In this document: positions 54,120-62,064 of the stretch, piece by piece | Numbering within the stretch: the stretch's first letter is position 1 | Layout: each line of letters begins with the position of its first letter | From: an uncultured Macellibacteroides sp. | GTDB lineage: Bacteria; Bacteroidota; Bacteroidia; Bacteroidales; Tannerellaceae | Length of the DNA: 64,000 nt | Direction: 5' to 3' | NCBI RefSeq assembly: GCF_963667135.1 | Contig: NZ_OY762974.1 | Coordinates: 3,286,001-3,350,000 of the forward strand | Notes under the pieces: model-generated | Told to the model about the DNA's origin: nothing | What the model saw: the letters and a program-made list of their open reading frames with translations, nothing else | Databases searched by the model: none | Position numbers and translations under genes: made by a program

Positions 54120-55475
54120 ATGAAACGAACCTTTGTTTTGTTATTGGCATTATTCTCAACTACCTATATGCAAGGCCAGCGTACGCTGACGCTGGAAGAG
54201 TGTCGTGATCTTTCCATAAAGAATAACAAGGAGTTGCAGATTTCGGGCGAGAAAGTCCGGGTGGCAGGTTACGAGAAACAGGCGGCTGCTACAAAGTATT
54301 TTCCGCAGATTTCGGCCATGGGTACGTATATGCGCAACCAGAAGGATATCAACTTGCTGGACGGAACTACCGTTGCCGGGCTAAATCAAATGCTTCCCAT
54401 GGATGTGAGCGGGTTTTTCCATCTGGATATTCAGAATGTCTGGCTGGGAAGTGTTTCGTTGGTACAGCCTGTATTTATGGGTGGTAAGATTATCGCTTAT
54501 AACCAGATTACCCGTTATGCCAAGGAGCTTGCCGAATCCATGAACGACCTGAAGCTGCAGGATCTGATTTACAAAACGGACGAGACCTACTGGCAGGTTG
54601 TGTCGCTTGTAAACAAAAAGAAACTGGCCGATTCGTATGTCAGCTTGCTGCGAAAAATGGATGACGATGTGCAGGCTATGATTGATGAGGGTGTGGCAAC
54701 TCCGGCCGATGGCTTGTCTGTGAAGGTAAAACTGAACGAAGCCGAGATGGCGCAGACTAAAGTGGATAATGGTTTGTCGTTGTCGCGTATGGCGCTGGCC
54801 CAGCTTTGTGGGTTGCAATTGGATGAACCTGTAAAGCTTGCCGACGAAAATATAGAATCTCTGGACAATACGAATGAAACGAATGCTGCCGTGAATGTGG
54901 AGGAGGCTTTTCTAAACCGCCAGGAACTTAAGAGCCTGAACTATGCGGTTCGTATTTATGAGAAGAAAGAGAAGATTGCTTTGGCGGAGGTTTTGCCTAA
55001 TGTGGCGCTGACTGCCAATTACCTGGTAACTAATCCCAATTCGTTTAACGGGTATAAGAACGAGTTTGCCGGCATGTTTAATGTGGGCGTGGTTGTTCAG
55101 GTGCCGTTGTCGGGCTGGTGGGAGGGAACCTACAAGCGGAATGCGGCCAGGGCGGAGACTCACATTCGGCAGCTGGAGTTTGAGGATGCCAAGGAGAAAA
55201 TTGAATTGCAGGTAAATCAATCGGTATATAAAGTAAATGAAGCTGGTAAAAAGCTTACGGCTTCGGCACGCAACAAGGAAAAAGCCGAAGAAAATCTGCG
55301 CCATGCTACGCTTGGTTTCGAGGAGGGTGTAATTCCGGCCCTAAATCTTATGGAGGCGCAAACGGCTTGGGTTTCTGCGCAATCCAGTTTAATTGATGCG
55401 CAGATTGAGGTGAAGCTTACCGATATTTATCTGACTAAAGCCATGGGAAAGTTGTCTGTACCTTCAAAAAAATAA
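54120..55475 (+). CDS. TolC family outer-membrane efflux protein
   Basis: A 451-residue outer-membrane channel for a tripartite exporter. Signal peptide about 1-20, then two repeats of the TolC/OEP helical-barrel unit (LTLEECRDLSIKNNKELQISGEKV near the start; NRQELKSLNYAVRIYEKKEKIALAEVLPNVALTANY in the second half). It ends in a helix with GVIPALNLMEAQTAWVSAQSSLIDAQIE, as is usual. First gene of a four-gene operon; the adaptor follows after 18 bases. Confidence 0.93.
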   Translation: MKRTFVLLLALFSTTYMQGQRTLTLEECRDLSIKNNKELQISGEKVRVAGYEKQAAATKYFPQISAMGTYMRNQKDINLLDGTTVAGLNQMLPMDVSGFFHLDIQNVWLGSVSLVQPVFMGGKIIAYNQITRYAKELAESMNDLKLQDLIYKTDETYWQVVSLVNKKKLADSYVSLLRKMDDDVQAMIDEGVATPADGLSVKVKLNEAEMAQTKVDNGLSLSRMALAQLCGLQLDEPVKLADENIESLDNTNETNAAVNVEEAFLNRQELKSLNYAVRIYEKKEKIALAEVLPNVALTANYLVTNPNSFNGYKNEFAGMFNVGVVVQVPLSGWWEGTYKRNAARAETHIRQLEFEDAKEKIELQVNQSVYKVNEAGKKLTASARNKEKAEENLRHATLGFEEGVIPALNLMEAQTAWVSAQSSLIDAQIEVKLTDIYLTKAMGKLSVPSKK

Positions 55476-55493
55476 TGATAAAACTATATAGCA

Positions 55494-56492
55494 ATGAACG
55501 AGCATAAGAAATTTACAATCAATAACATGATGTTGGCTTTTATCACGGTAATTGTCGTGATTGGTTTAGTGGCTCTTGCCGGATTCTTTCTTCTAACGCC
55601 TCCCGAGGAGGTGGTGATGGGACAGGCTGAAGCTACCGAAATTCGTATTTCTGGTAAAGTTCCCGGCAGAATTGCTTCCTACAGATTTCATGAAGGAGAT
55701 AAAGTAAAGCAGGGCGATACGCTTGTGTTTTTGGATACGCCGGATGTTCAGGCTAAATTTCAGCAGGCAGAAGCTGCTATGAATGCTGCACAGGCGCAGA
55801 ATCAGAAGGCGATCAAAGGAGCCCGGGTGGAGCAAATTACCGGAGCGTACGAGATGTGGCAAAAGGCCAACGCGGGACTAGAGATTGCACGGAAGTCGTA
55901 CGACAGGGTTCAGAATCTTTTTAATAAGGGGGTGGTTTCCGCTCAGAAGCGCGACGAGGCCGAAGCTAATTACAAGGCTATGCTTGCTACCGAGAAAGCA
56001 GCAAAATCTCAATATGATATGGCTAAGAACGGTGCGGAAAAGGAAGATAAAGCGTCTGCGGCTGCTTTGGTGGACAGGGCCCAGGGGGCTGTTGCCGAAG
56101 TGGAATCTTACTTGCGTGAAGCGGCGTTGGTTTCGCCTATCGACGGCGAAGTATCCGAACAATTTCCCGAAGTGGGCGAGCTGGTTGGTACCGGCGCACC
56201 TATTATGAATATTGCGGATTTGTCTGATATGTGGGTTACTTTCAGTATCCGCGAGGATTTGCTAAAGGATATCAAAATGGGTTCGGAGATCAAAGCCTTT
56301 ATTCCGGCACTTAATAATAAAGAGGTGATTCTTAAAGTAACCTATATGAAAGATATGGGATCGTATGCTGCCTGGAAGGCAACCAAAACAAACGGTCAGT
56401 ACGATTCCAAAACCTTCGAGGTTCGTGCCAAACCCAACGCACCTGTTCAGGATTTACGTCCGGGTATGTCGGTGATAATGAAAAAGAAATAA
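55494..56492 (+). CDS. HlyD/MFP family periplasmic adaptor
   Basis: A 332-residue membrane-fusion protein linking the inner-membrane permeases to the TolC-like channel. One N-terminal membrane helix (about 13-37), a lipoyl half-motif (VPGRIASYRFHEGDKVKQGDTL), a coiled-coil hairpin (about 85-190), the second lipoyl half (ALVSPIDGEVSEQFPEVGELVG), and a beta-barrel C-terminus with DLRPGMSV. It ends two bases before the first permease start, implying coupled translation. Confidence 0.93.
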   Translation: MNEHKKFTINNMMLAFITVIVVIGLVALAGFFLLTPPEEVVMGQAEATEIRISGKVPGRIASYRFHEGDKVKQGDTLVFLDTPDVQAKFQQAEAAMNAAQAQNQKAIKGARVEQITGAYEMWQKANAGLEIARKSYDRVQNLFNKGVVSAQKRDEAEANYKAMLATEKAAKSQYDMAKNGAEKEDKASAAALVDRAQGAVAEVESYLREAALVSPIDGEVSEQFPEVGELVGTGAPIMNIADLSDMWVTFSIREDLLKDIKMGSEIKAFIPALNNKEVILKVTYMKDMGSYAAWKATKTNGQYDSKTFEVRAKPNAPVQDLRPGMSVIMKKK

Positions 56493-56494
56493 TC

Positions 56495-57676
56495 ATGACG
56501 CAACTGAAGACTAACATACATTGTATCCGGATGGTGGCTTTGCGCGAAATACATCGCCTGGTTGCCAAGCCTTTGTATATTTTCTGTATGTTGATTGCTC
56601 CTTTGTTTTGCATGGTGTTTTTTGTCTCGCTTATGAAAGAGGGATTGCCAACGAACCTGCCCATCGCGGTAGTGGACCTGGACAATTCGTCGACCACCCG
56701 AAGTCTGATCCGTCAGCTTAACGCTTTCGAGCAGACAGAAGTTGCTATGCAAACCATGTCGTTTACAGAGGCAAGACAGGCTATGCAGCGCGGAGAAGTA
56801 TATGGTATCTTTTATATTTCCGAAAACTTTTCTGCCGAAGCCTCTACGGGTAAGCAACCCAAATTGTCTTTTTATACCAATGGTTCGTACCTTATTGCCG
56901 GATCGTTGCTTTTTAAGGATATGAAAACAATTTCGGTACTGGCAGGAGGTGCTGTGGGTTTGAAAACCGGAACAGCCAAAGGTCTTACCGAGTCGCAGAT
57001 AAAGGGGCAGTTGCAACCCATTGTGATAAACACCCATTCCATCGGTAATCCCTGGTTAAACTATTCGGTTTACCTGAATAATATATTGATTCCCGGCGTG
57101 TTGCAGCTGATGATCTTTCTGGTTACCGTGTTCAGTATCGGATCGGAAATTAAATTCGGAACTTCGCCGGAATGGTTGAAGACAGGAAACAATTCCTTGC
57201 TTGTCTCTCTGGCGGGCAAATTGTTGCCTCATACGGTCATATTTTCCATTGTCGGCTTTTTGAGCTGTTCCATCCTTTACGGATTCAATGCGTTTCCTTT
57301 GCAAAGTGGCTGGATGCCTATGCTGACTGATATGTTTTTGCTGGTATTGGCTTCGCAGGCTGTGGGAATATTTATGATTGGGGTGTTGCCTACATTACGA
57401 CTCGGACTAAGTTTTGCCAGTCTTTTCGGAATGATTACCTTTTCGATTGTAGGGTTGTCGTTTCCCGTTGCCGATATGCATCCAACCTTGCAGGCGTTGG
57501 CCAATTTGTTCCCATTGAGGCATTACTTCCTTATTTATGTGGATCAGGCGCTGAACGGTCGTGATTTGATTTATTGTTTTGGGCATTATCTGGCGTTGAT
57601 GGCTTTTCTTATTTTGCCATTTCTGATTGGTAGAAATCTAAAGCATGCGCTGCTCTATTTTAGGTATATTCCGTAA
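56495..57676 (+). CDS. ABC-2 type transporter permease
   Basis: A 393-residue inner-membrane permease of the ABC-2/YhhJ kind. An N-terminal helix (about 23-45, PLYIFCMLIAPLFCMVFF), a large periplasmic domain (about 50-190, with LPIAVVDLDNSSTTRSLIRQL), then five membrane helices (about 195-385) including the LPTLRLGLSFASLFGMITFSIVG segment with a fitting SFPVADMHP after it. No ATP-binding domain is present or encoded next to it. Starts two bases after the adaptor stop. Confidence 0.9.
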   Translation: MTQLKTNIHCIRMVALREIHRLVAKPLYIFCMLIAPLFCMVFFVSLMKEGLPTNLPIAVVDLDNSSTTRSLIRQLNAFEQTEVAMQTMSFTEARQAMQRGEVYGIFYISENFSAEASTGKQPKLSFYTNGSYLIAGSLLFKDMKTISVLAGGAVGLKTGTAKGLTESQIKGQLQPIVINTHSIGNPWLNYSVYLNNILIPGVLQLMIFLVTVFSIGSEIKFGTSPEWLKTGNNSLLVSLAGKLLPHTVIFSIVGFLSCSILYGFNAFPLQSGWMPMLTDMFLLVLASQAVGIFMIGVLPTLRLGLSFASLFGMITFSIVGLSFPVADMHPTLQALANLFPLRHYFLIYVDQALNGRDLIYCFGHYLALMAFLILPFLIGRNLKHALLYFRYIP

Positions 57677-57687
57677 AAGTTGTACAG

Positions 57688-58938
57688 ATGAAACGAGAAA
57701 ATCGGTTACAAGATATGGTTACTGAGGGAATTAAAGATACTTTTCTGATATGGAAAGGCGAGCTTAAGAATGTCTTTGCAGATACGGGAGTGATGATCTT
57801 TTTCTTTTTGGTCCCTTTTATTTATCCGCTGTTGTATGCGTTTATTTACAACAACGAGGTTGTGCGCGAAGCTAAAATGGTGGTGGTTGATCAATCCAAT
57901 TCGTCGCTGAGTCGTAAATTTATCCGTATGGTTGATGCTACTGCCGATGTAAAGGTTGTGGCTGCTTGTGCCGATATGGATGAAGCTAAGCGCATGCTGG
58001 ACAAGAAGGAGGCGTACGGAATTTTGTTGTTACCAACTCAATTCAGCAAGGATTTGCATGCAGGACGGCAGACTAATATATCGCTGTATAGTGATATGAG
58101 CAGTTTGTTGTTCTATAAGGCCTTTCTGCTTTCGGCTACCGAAGTGTCATTCCAACTGGGCAACGAGGTCCGTATGCATAACCATCCCGTATCTACGGAA
58201 AAGATGGAAAGCATTACGGTTAATCCCATTCCTTACGAATCGGTAACACTGTTTAATACGCAGAATGGTTTTGCGAGTTTTCTGGTTCCGGCCATTCTGA
58301 TTCTTGTTATACAGCAAACGCTTATATTGGGTATCGGTATGTTGGGAGGAACGGCCCGGGAGAAGAACCGCTTCCATACGTTGGTCCCTATTAGCAAACA
58401 TTTTAACGGAACACTGCGCATTGTTTTTGGCAAATCGCTGTCGTATCTGGTCTTGTATATCCTTGTTTGCGGATGGGCGCTTGTGGTTGTGCCGGAGCTG
58501 TTTACTTTGCCTCAGCTGGCTTCGCCTGTAACACTCACCTTGTTTATCCTGCCTTTTCTGTTTGCCTGTATCTTCTTTTCGATGACGCTCTCGGGGTTTA
58601 TGGTAAGCCGCGAGTCGCCCATGATGATTTTTGTATTTACATCCGTATTCCTTTTGTTTATCTCCGGAATTTCGTGGCCGATGCATTCGATCCCTTCTTT
58701 CTGGAAAGCCACAGGATATCTGTTTCCTTCCACTCCCGGAATACAGGGATTTGTACGGATCAACACGATGGGAGCAACCCTGAATGAAGTCTCCGCCGAA
58801 TACAAACTATTGTGGATACAAGCTGGCGTTTATTTTCTGACAGCCTGTTTGGTCTACCGCTACCAGATTATACGGAGCAGAAAGCTGGTACATCTGCAAT
58901 ATAGTAACATGAAATCGAAACAAGAGACTAAAGAATAA
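57688..58938 (+). CDS. ABC-2 type transporter permease
   Basis: A 416-residue paralogue of the preceding permease with the same plan: N-terminal helix (VMIFFFLVPFIYPLLYAFIY), periplasmic domain (EAKMVVVDQSNSSLSRKFIRMV), and five C-terminal helices with SGFMVSRESPMMIFVFTSVF and LFISGISWPMHSIP. The two presumably form a heterodimeric inner-membrane component. It lies 11 bases after the first and ends at a strong terminator. As for the first permease, no ABC ATPase is in the operon. Confidence 0.9.
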   Translation: MKRENRLQDMVTEGIKDTFLIWKGELKNVFADTGVMIFFFLVPFIYPLLYAFIYNNEVVREAKMVVVDQSNSSLSRKFIRMVDATADVKVVAACADMDEAKRMLDKKEAYGILLLPTQFSKDLHAGRQTNISLYSDMSSLLFYKAFLLSATEVSFQLGNEVRMHNHPVSTEKMESITVNPIPYESVTLFNTQNGFASFLVPAILILVIQQTLILGIGMLGGTAREKNRFHTLVPISKHFNGTLRIVFGKSLSYLVLYILVCGWALVVVPELFTLPQLASPVTLTLFILPFLFACIFFSMTLSGFMVSRESPMMIFVFTSVFLLFISGISWPMHSIPSFWKATGYLFPSTPGIQGFVRINTMGATLNEVSAEYKLLWIQAGVYFLTACLVYRYQIIRSRKLVHLQYSNMKSKQETKE

Positions 58939-58980
58939 AAAAAGAGGGCGAATCAACTAAATGATTCGCCCTCTTTTTTT
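58937..58980. terminator. bidirectional terminator after the export operon
   Basis: A very long stem (19 bp including A/T tracts, core GAGGGCGAATCA / TGATTCGCCCTC, loop ACTAAA) lies between convergent genes and works for both strands. Confidence 0.92.
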
Positions 58981-58995
58981 ACGGAAGAGACGTAG

Positions 58996-60384
58996 TTAAA
59001 TCTTAATATTCGGTCTGTACATATCCTGTGGAGTGATACCGCATTCTTTAGCCATCTTGATACTGTATTCAAGCTTGGTAACTTCCTTGGTTATGTTGTT
59101 GCTGCCAAAGGTGAATTTTATCCCTGCGGCTTTGGCCTTTAGGATAAAAGCTTTGCTCGGTATATTGTAAAGTTCGTTTATTTCGAGCGCTTTCCCTGAT
59201 TTTACCAGTGCGTCAATTACTTTTTGCATGCGAGCTTCTGTCCAGAACTGGTCGTAACGATCTGCCATGGATGCCGGAAGAAATGTTGGATTTACATACA
59301 CGTTAACCGGTTCTTCCAGTACGCCGCAAATCTTTTCCACAATCAGGTCCATATATTGTTCTTCGTTTTCAATCCATACCTCTTCGGGTACCCACAAGCG
59401 GGTACGTCTTCCTTTGCTGTCGGTAAAGGTCATCGCATCAGTAAACACAAAGTCGAATTCGTTACGCGCCTCGCTGGAAAAGGTTGTTACCCATTCGCGT
59501 CCTTCGCCCTGCATGGCAAGTATGAAAGGCTGCGTGCGCATGGTGTCTAGGTAAGCCGTAATTTCCGCATCGTTGGTGATCGGGAATCCAATACCGCAAT
59601 TAGGCGCAATTACATAGTTGATACCTGTTTTACGAGATTGAATGGCTGCCATTTCTTTCGTTAAGCCACCCTTTAAATGAACATGATAATCCAATACAGG
59701 AAAATCGGCCTGATGAAGCTTGATGATTTCGTCCGTTTGTTCGTCCGTTGCCTCAGCTTGCTGAGCCTGAAGATCAATTGATTTAGAATCGAGTACATTT
59801 ACTTCTATCTTTTTGAAATGAATGCTTCCTGTACCCGAACTAACAAGGGCGAAAAGTCCTTCCGACAGTACAGCTCCGGCATTGGCTTCCGTACGGTAAG
59901 GGGCAGCTGGTTCAATATACTCGACAACGGGTGCATCGTTAATCTGAACAGAGATGGCTTTGCCTTCCACCTTGATATTCATGGTAAACCATTCGTTTTC
60001 CTTTACGAAGCTTTTGGTAAGGTTTCTGACAGACAGCAAGCTGCCGCTCATTTTCCACCAGACTGAATCTTCGATGTCGTTGTTGATCGCCACTTTGTAG
60101 CCTTTTGATCCTGTTACGTCCGTATGGAAGCATACCGCACCTTTACCTCCGGTGGTGGTCATAAGTTCCATACTCAGTTCAAAATCTTTGTAATTTCCTT
60201 TTTTAAGAACAGCCATGGCATCTGCTCCCGAAAGGGTAAGGGCATTTTCCTGTACGGAAACTTGTCCGGATACGTTCCACTTACCACTGTCTTTTCCGTC
60301 AAATAGGGAGCCGCTCTGCGGTTGGTTGCAGGATGTAAACACAGTGATTATTAGTCCTAAAGAGAAGAGAGATAAACATTTCAT
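58996..60384 (-). CDS. DUF1080 domain lipoprotein fused to a PHP-type hydrolase domain
   Basis: A 462-residue probable lipoprotein (lipobox FTSC, Cys19). Residues about 25-195 form a DUF1080 concanavalin-like domain (SLFDGKDSGKWNVSGQVSVQ, ELSMELMTTTGGKGAVCFH, WFTMNIKVEGKAISVQINDAPV), a family tied to glycan binding or 3-keto-sugar hydrolysis. Residues about 225-462 resemble a PHP metal-dependent hydrolase (FPVLDYHVHLKGGLTKEMA, MQGEGREWV, KALEINELYNIPSKA, FTFGSNN). The fusion suggests a periplasmic enzyme on a sugar-like ligand. A TIM-barrel sugar isomerase-like gene is divergent next to it. Confidence 0.8.
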   Translation of the reverse strand: MKCLSLFSLGLIITVFTSCNQPQSGSLFDGKDSGKWNVSGQVSVQENALTLSGADAMAVLKKGNYKDFELSMELMTTTGGKGAVCFHTDVTGSKGYKVAINNDIEDSVWWKMSGSLLSVRNLTKSFVKENEWFTMNIKVEGKAISVQINDAPVVEYIEPAAPYRTEANAGAVLSEGLFALVSSGTGSIHFKKIEVNVLDSKSIDLQAQQAEATDEQTDEIIKLHQADFPVLDYHVHLKGGLTKEMAAIQSRKTGINYVIAPNCGIGFPITNDAEITAYLDTMRTQPFILAMQGEGREWVTTFSSEARNEFDFVFTDAMTFTDSKGRRTRLWVPEEVWIENEEQYMDLIVEKICGVLEEPVNVYVNPTFLPASMADRYDQFWTEARMQKVIDALVKSGKALEINELYNIPSKAFILKAKAAGIKFTFGSNNITKEVTKLEYSIKMAKECGITPQDMYRPNIKI

Positions 60385-60415
60385 GCGATGTAGATTTAAG
60401 TAAGATTGATATGCC

Positions 60416-60423
60416 CAAAGATA
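60416..60423 (-). promoter_or_regulatory. -7 box of the DUF1080-PHP gene
   Basis: TATCTTTG on the minus strand (60423-60416), 31 bases before the ATG. The matching plus-strand box TATATTTG (60496-60503) serves the divergent isomerase-like gene. Neither has a clear -33 partner. Confidence 0.4.
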
Positions 60424-60538
60424 ATAAAAATTAATAGATTATTTTGTTTTCAAAGATTTTAACGACGAAATTATGCCATACGCCGAAAATAGTTATATAT
60501 TTGTAAAAATTCTCATGTAAAACTTAAATTATTCTACT

Positions 60539-61411
60539 ATGCAAAACAGACGTGACTTTTTGAAGCATGCATCTATGCTGGTTGCCGGAGGTTTGGTCGC
60601 TCCTCAAATTTTATCTGCTTGTGCAGGCGGTGCCTCAAAGAACATTGGTTTACAACTTTATTCATTAAGAGATCTTGTAAAGGAATCTGGTATCCAGGTT
60701 GTGTTGGAAACCGTTTCGAAAATGGGTTATAAGAACCTTGAAACTGCCGGTTACGACAATGGTAAAGTTTACGGTCTAGCTCCTGCAGAATTCAAAAAGA
60801 TGGTTACTGATCTGGGTATGAAGTGTACCAGCGCTCACCTTGGACAAGCATTTACAAAAGAAAAAGAAGCTGAAGTTATGGCTTGGTGGGATCAGGCAAT
60901 TGAAGCCCACAACGAACTAGGCGTTAAATATATGGTTCAGCCGTTTATGCCTGTAAACGACCAGACTACACTGGATGACCTGAAGATGTATTGCGATTAT
61001 TTCAATACAGTAGGTTACAAGACAGCTTCTGCAAGCATCGCTTTTGGTTATCATAACCACGACTTCGAATTCCGTAAGATTGAAGATCAGTTGATTTATG
61101 ACTTCTTGTTGAAGACAGTAAGCAAAAATCATGTATTCTTCGAATTAGACGTTTACTGGTGTATGATGGGTGGTCAGGATCCTGCTAAGTATTTGAAAGA
61201 TTACGCAGGCCAATTCAAAGCTGTTCACATCAAGGACGAAAAAGAAATTGGTGCAAGCGGCAAGATGGACTTCAAGCCTATCTTCGATCAGATGAATACC
61301 AACAACATAAAAGACTGGTATGTAGAAGTAGAACAGTATACAAACAACGATCCTGTTGCTAGTGTACAACAGAGCTTCGACTTCCTGAACAAAGCCGAAT
61401 ACGTAAAGTAA
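60539..61411 (+). CDS. sugar phosphate isomerase/epimerase family TIM barrel, exported
   Basis: A 290-residue AP-endonuclease-2-fold protein like xylose isomerase-type TIM barrels. An N-terminal twin-arginine-like signal (NRRDFLKHASML) runs to a lipobox-like SACAGG near residue 28, so it is exported and perhaps lipidated. The barrel shows GLQLYSLRDLVKESG, YKNLETAGYDNGKVYG, SIAFGYHNHDFEFRK, HVFFELDVYWCMMGG and AVHIKDEKEIG, with metal-ligand residues of the family. Many such proteins in Bacteroidota act on sugars derived from glycans; the substrate is unknown. Divergent from the DUF1080-PHP gene. Confidence 0.9.
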   Translation: MQNRRDFLKHASMLVAGGLVAPQILSACAGGASKNIGLQLYSLRDLVKESGIQVVLETVSKMGYKNLETAGYDNGKVYGLAPAEFKKMVTDLGMKCTSAHLGQAFTKEKEAEVMAWWDQAIEAHNELGVKYMVQPFMPVNDQTTLDDLKMYCDYFNTVGYKTASASIAFGYHNHDFEFRKIEDQLIYDFLLKTVSKNHVFFELDVYWCMMGGQDPAKYLKDYAGQFKAVHIKDEKEIGASGKMDFKPIFDQMNTNNIKDWYVEVEQYTNNDPVASVQQSFDFLNKAEYVK

Positions 61412-61434
61412 GCTATCTCGGAATTAAATAAATG

Positions 61435-61470
61435 AACGAGGGTGAATCCGATTGTGGGTTCATCCTCGTT
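61435..61470. terminator. hairpin between the isomerase-like gene and the convergent lipoprotein gene
   Basis: AACGAGGGTGAATCC pairs with GGGTTCATCCTCGTT over 15 positions with two wobble pairs and a six-base loop. No long T-run follows, so termination strength is uncertain. Confidence 0.55.
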
Positions 61471-61480
61471 GTATTTGAAA

Positions 61481-61954
61481 CTATTCAGTCTTTTTCTCTT
61501 TAAGGGTAATGGTAATCTTCTTTTCGGCATGCCCTACGTACCAGTGACCGTCGCCGTCTTTCAGGTCCTCTCGTTTGATGGTAACACTTGATGTGTCCGG
61601 AGCAAAGTTTCCGCCGTTGGCAGCACCGTCTATGTCTGTCGTCATAATCTTTAATGTAAGATCGCTTGCCGGAGGGAATATCGTATTATTCAATGTGAAT
61701 TCTCCCTGCGCATTGGTGGTAAGGGTGTCCGAATGGGGAACGTACTCTTCTGAAGGAACAATTACCTGTAACTGAGGAATAGCAGTTCCTTTGTCGGTAA
61801 CGACTTTCCCTTTAACGGTATAGGTCGCCATTGGTGTTCCATATTCCGCCATTCCGCCTCCACCGCCATCATCGCACGAAAAACCCAACAACGAAAGTAA
61901 ACCACTTAGTGCCCAGTTAGTCCCTTTTATGTATGCACGATTTAATCTTTTCAT
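61481..61954 (-). CDS. radical-SAM-associated putative lipoprotein, orphan
   Basis: A 157-residue small lipoprotein of the kind that in Bacteroidota usually adjoins a radical SAM/SPASM peptide-modifying enzyme. The N-terminal region runs through LSGLLSLLGFSC (likely lipidated cysteine) into a Gly-rich DDGGGGGMAEYGTP, then a beta-sandwich of carboxypeptidase-regulatory kind (YTVKGKVVTDKGTAIPQLQV, TNAQGEFTLNNT). The family assignment is from memory of the distinctive EYGTP-type start. No radical SAM gene is next to it, so the maturase must be elsewhere or absent. Confidence 0.7.
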   Translation of the reverse strand: MKRLNRAYIKGTNWALSGLLSLLGFSCDDGGGGGMAEYGTPMATYTVKGKVVTDKGTAIPQLQVIVPSEEYVPHSDTLTTNAQGEFTLNNTIFPPASDLTLKIMTTDIDGAANGGNFAPDTSSVTIKREDLKDGDGHWYVGHAEKKITITLKEKKTE

Positions 61955-61987
61955 AAGTAATTAATTTAATGTCATAAAAGTTAGATG

Positions 61988-62039
61988 CAAAGTTAATCCA
62001 TAATGCTGCAAAGAAATTATCTTTGGTGGTGTATCTTTG
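61988..62039. promoter_or_regulatory. promoter elements between the lipoprotein and M1 peptidase genes
   Basis: Two plus-strand -7 boxes TATCTTTG (62018-62025 and 62032-62039), 14 bp apart, precede the peptidase gene. A minus-strand box TAACTTTG (61995-61988) faces the lipoprotein gene. Proper -33 boxes are not seen. Confidence 0.4.
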
Positions 62040-62064
62040 TATTTATTTTCATACTACAAGAACT

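Noticed and set aside
58147-58686. 179-codon minus-strand frame
   Set aside because: Antisense shadow of the second ABC-2 permease; composition is unlike a real protein.
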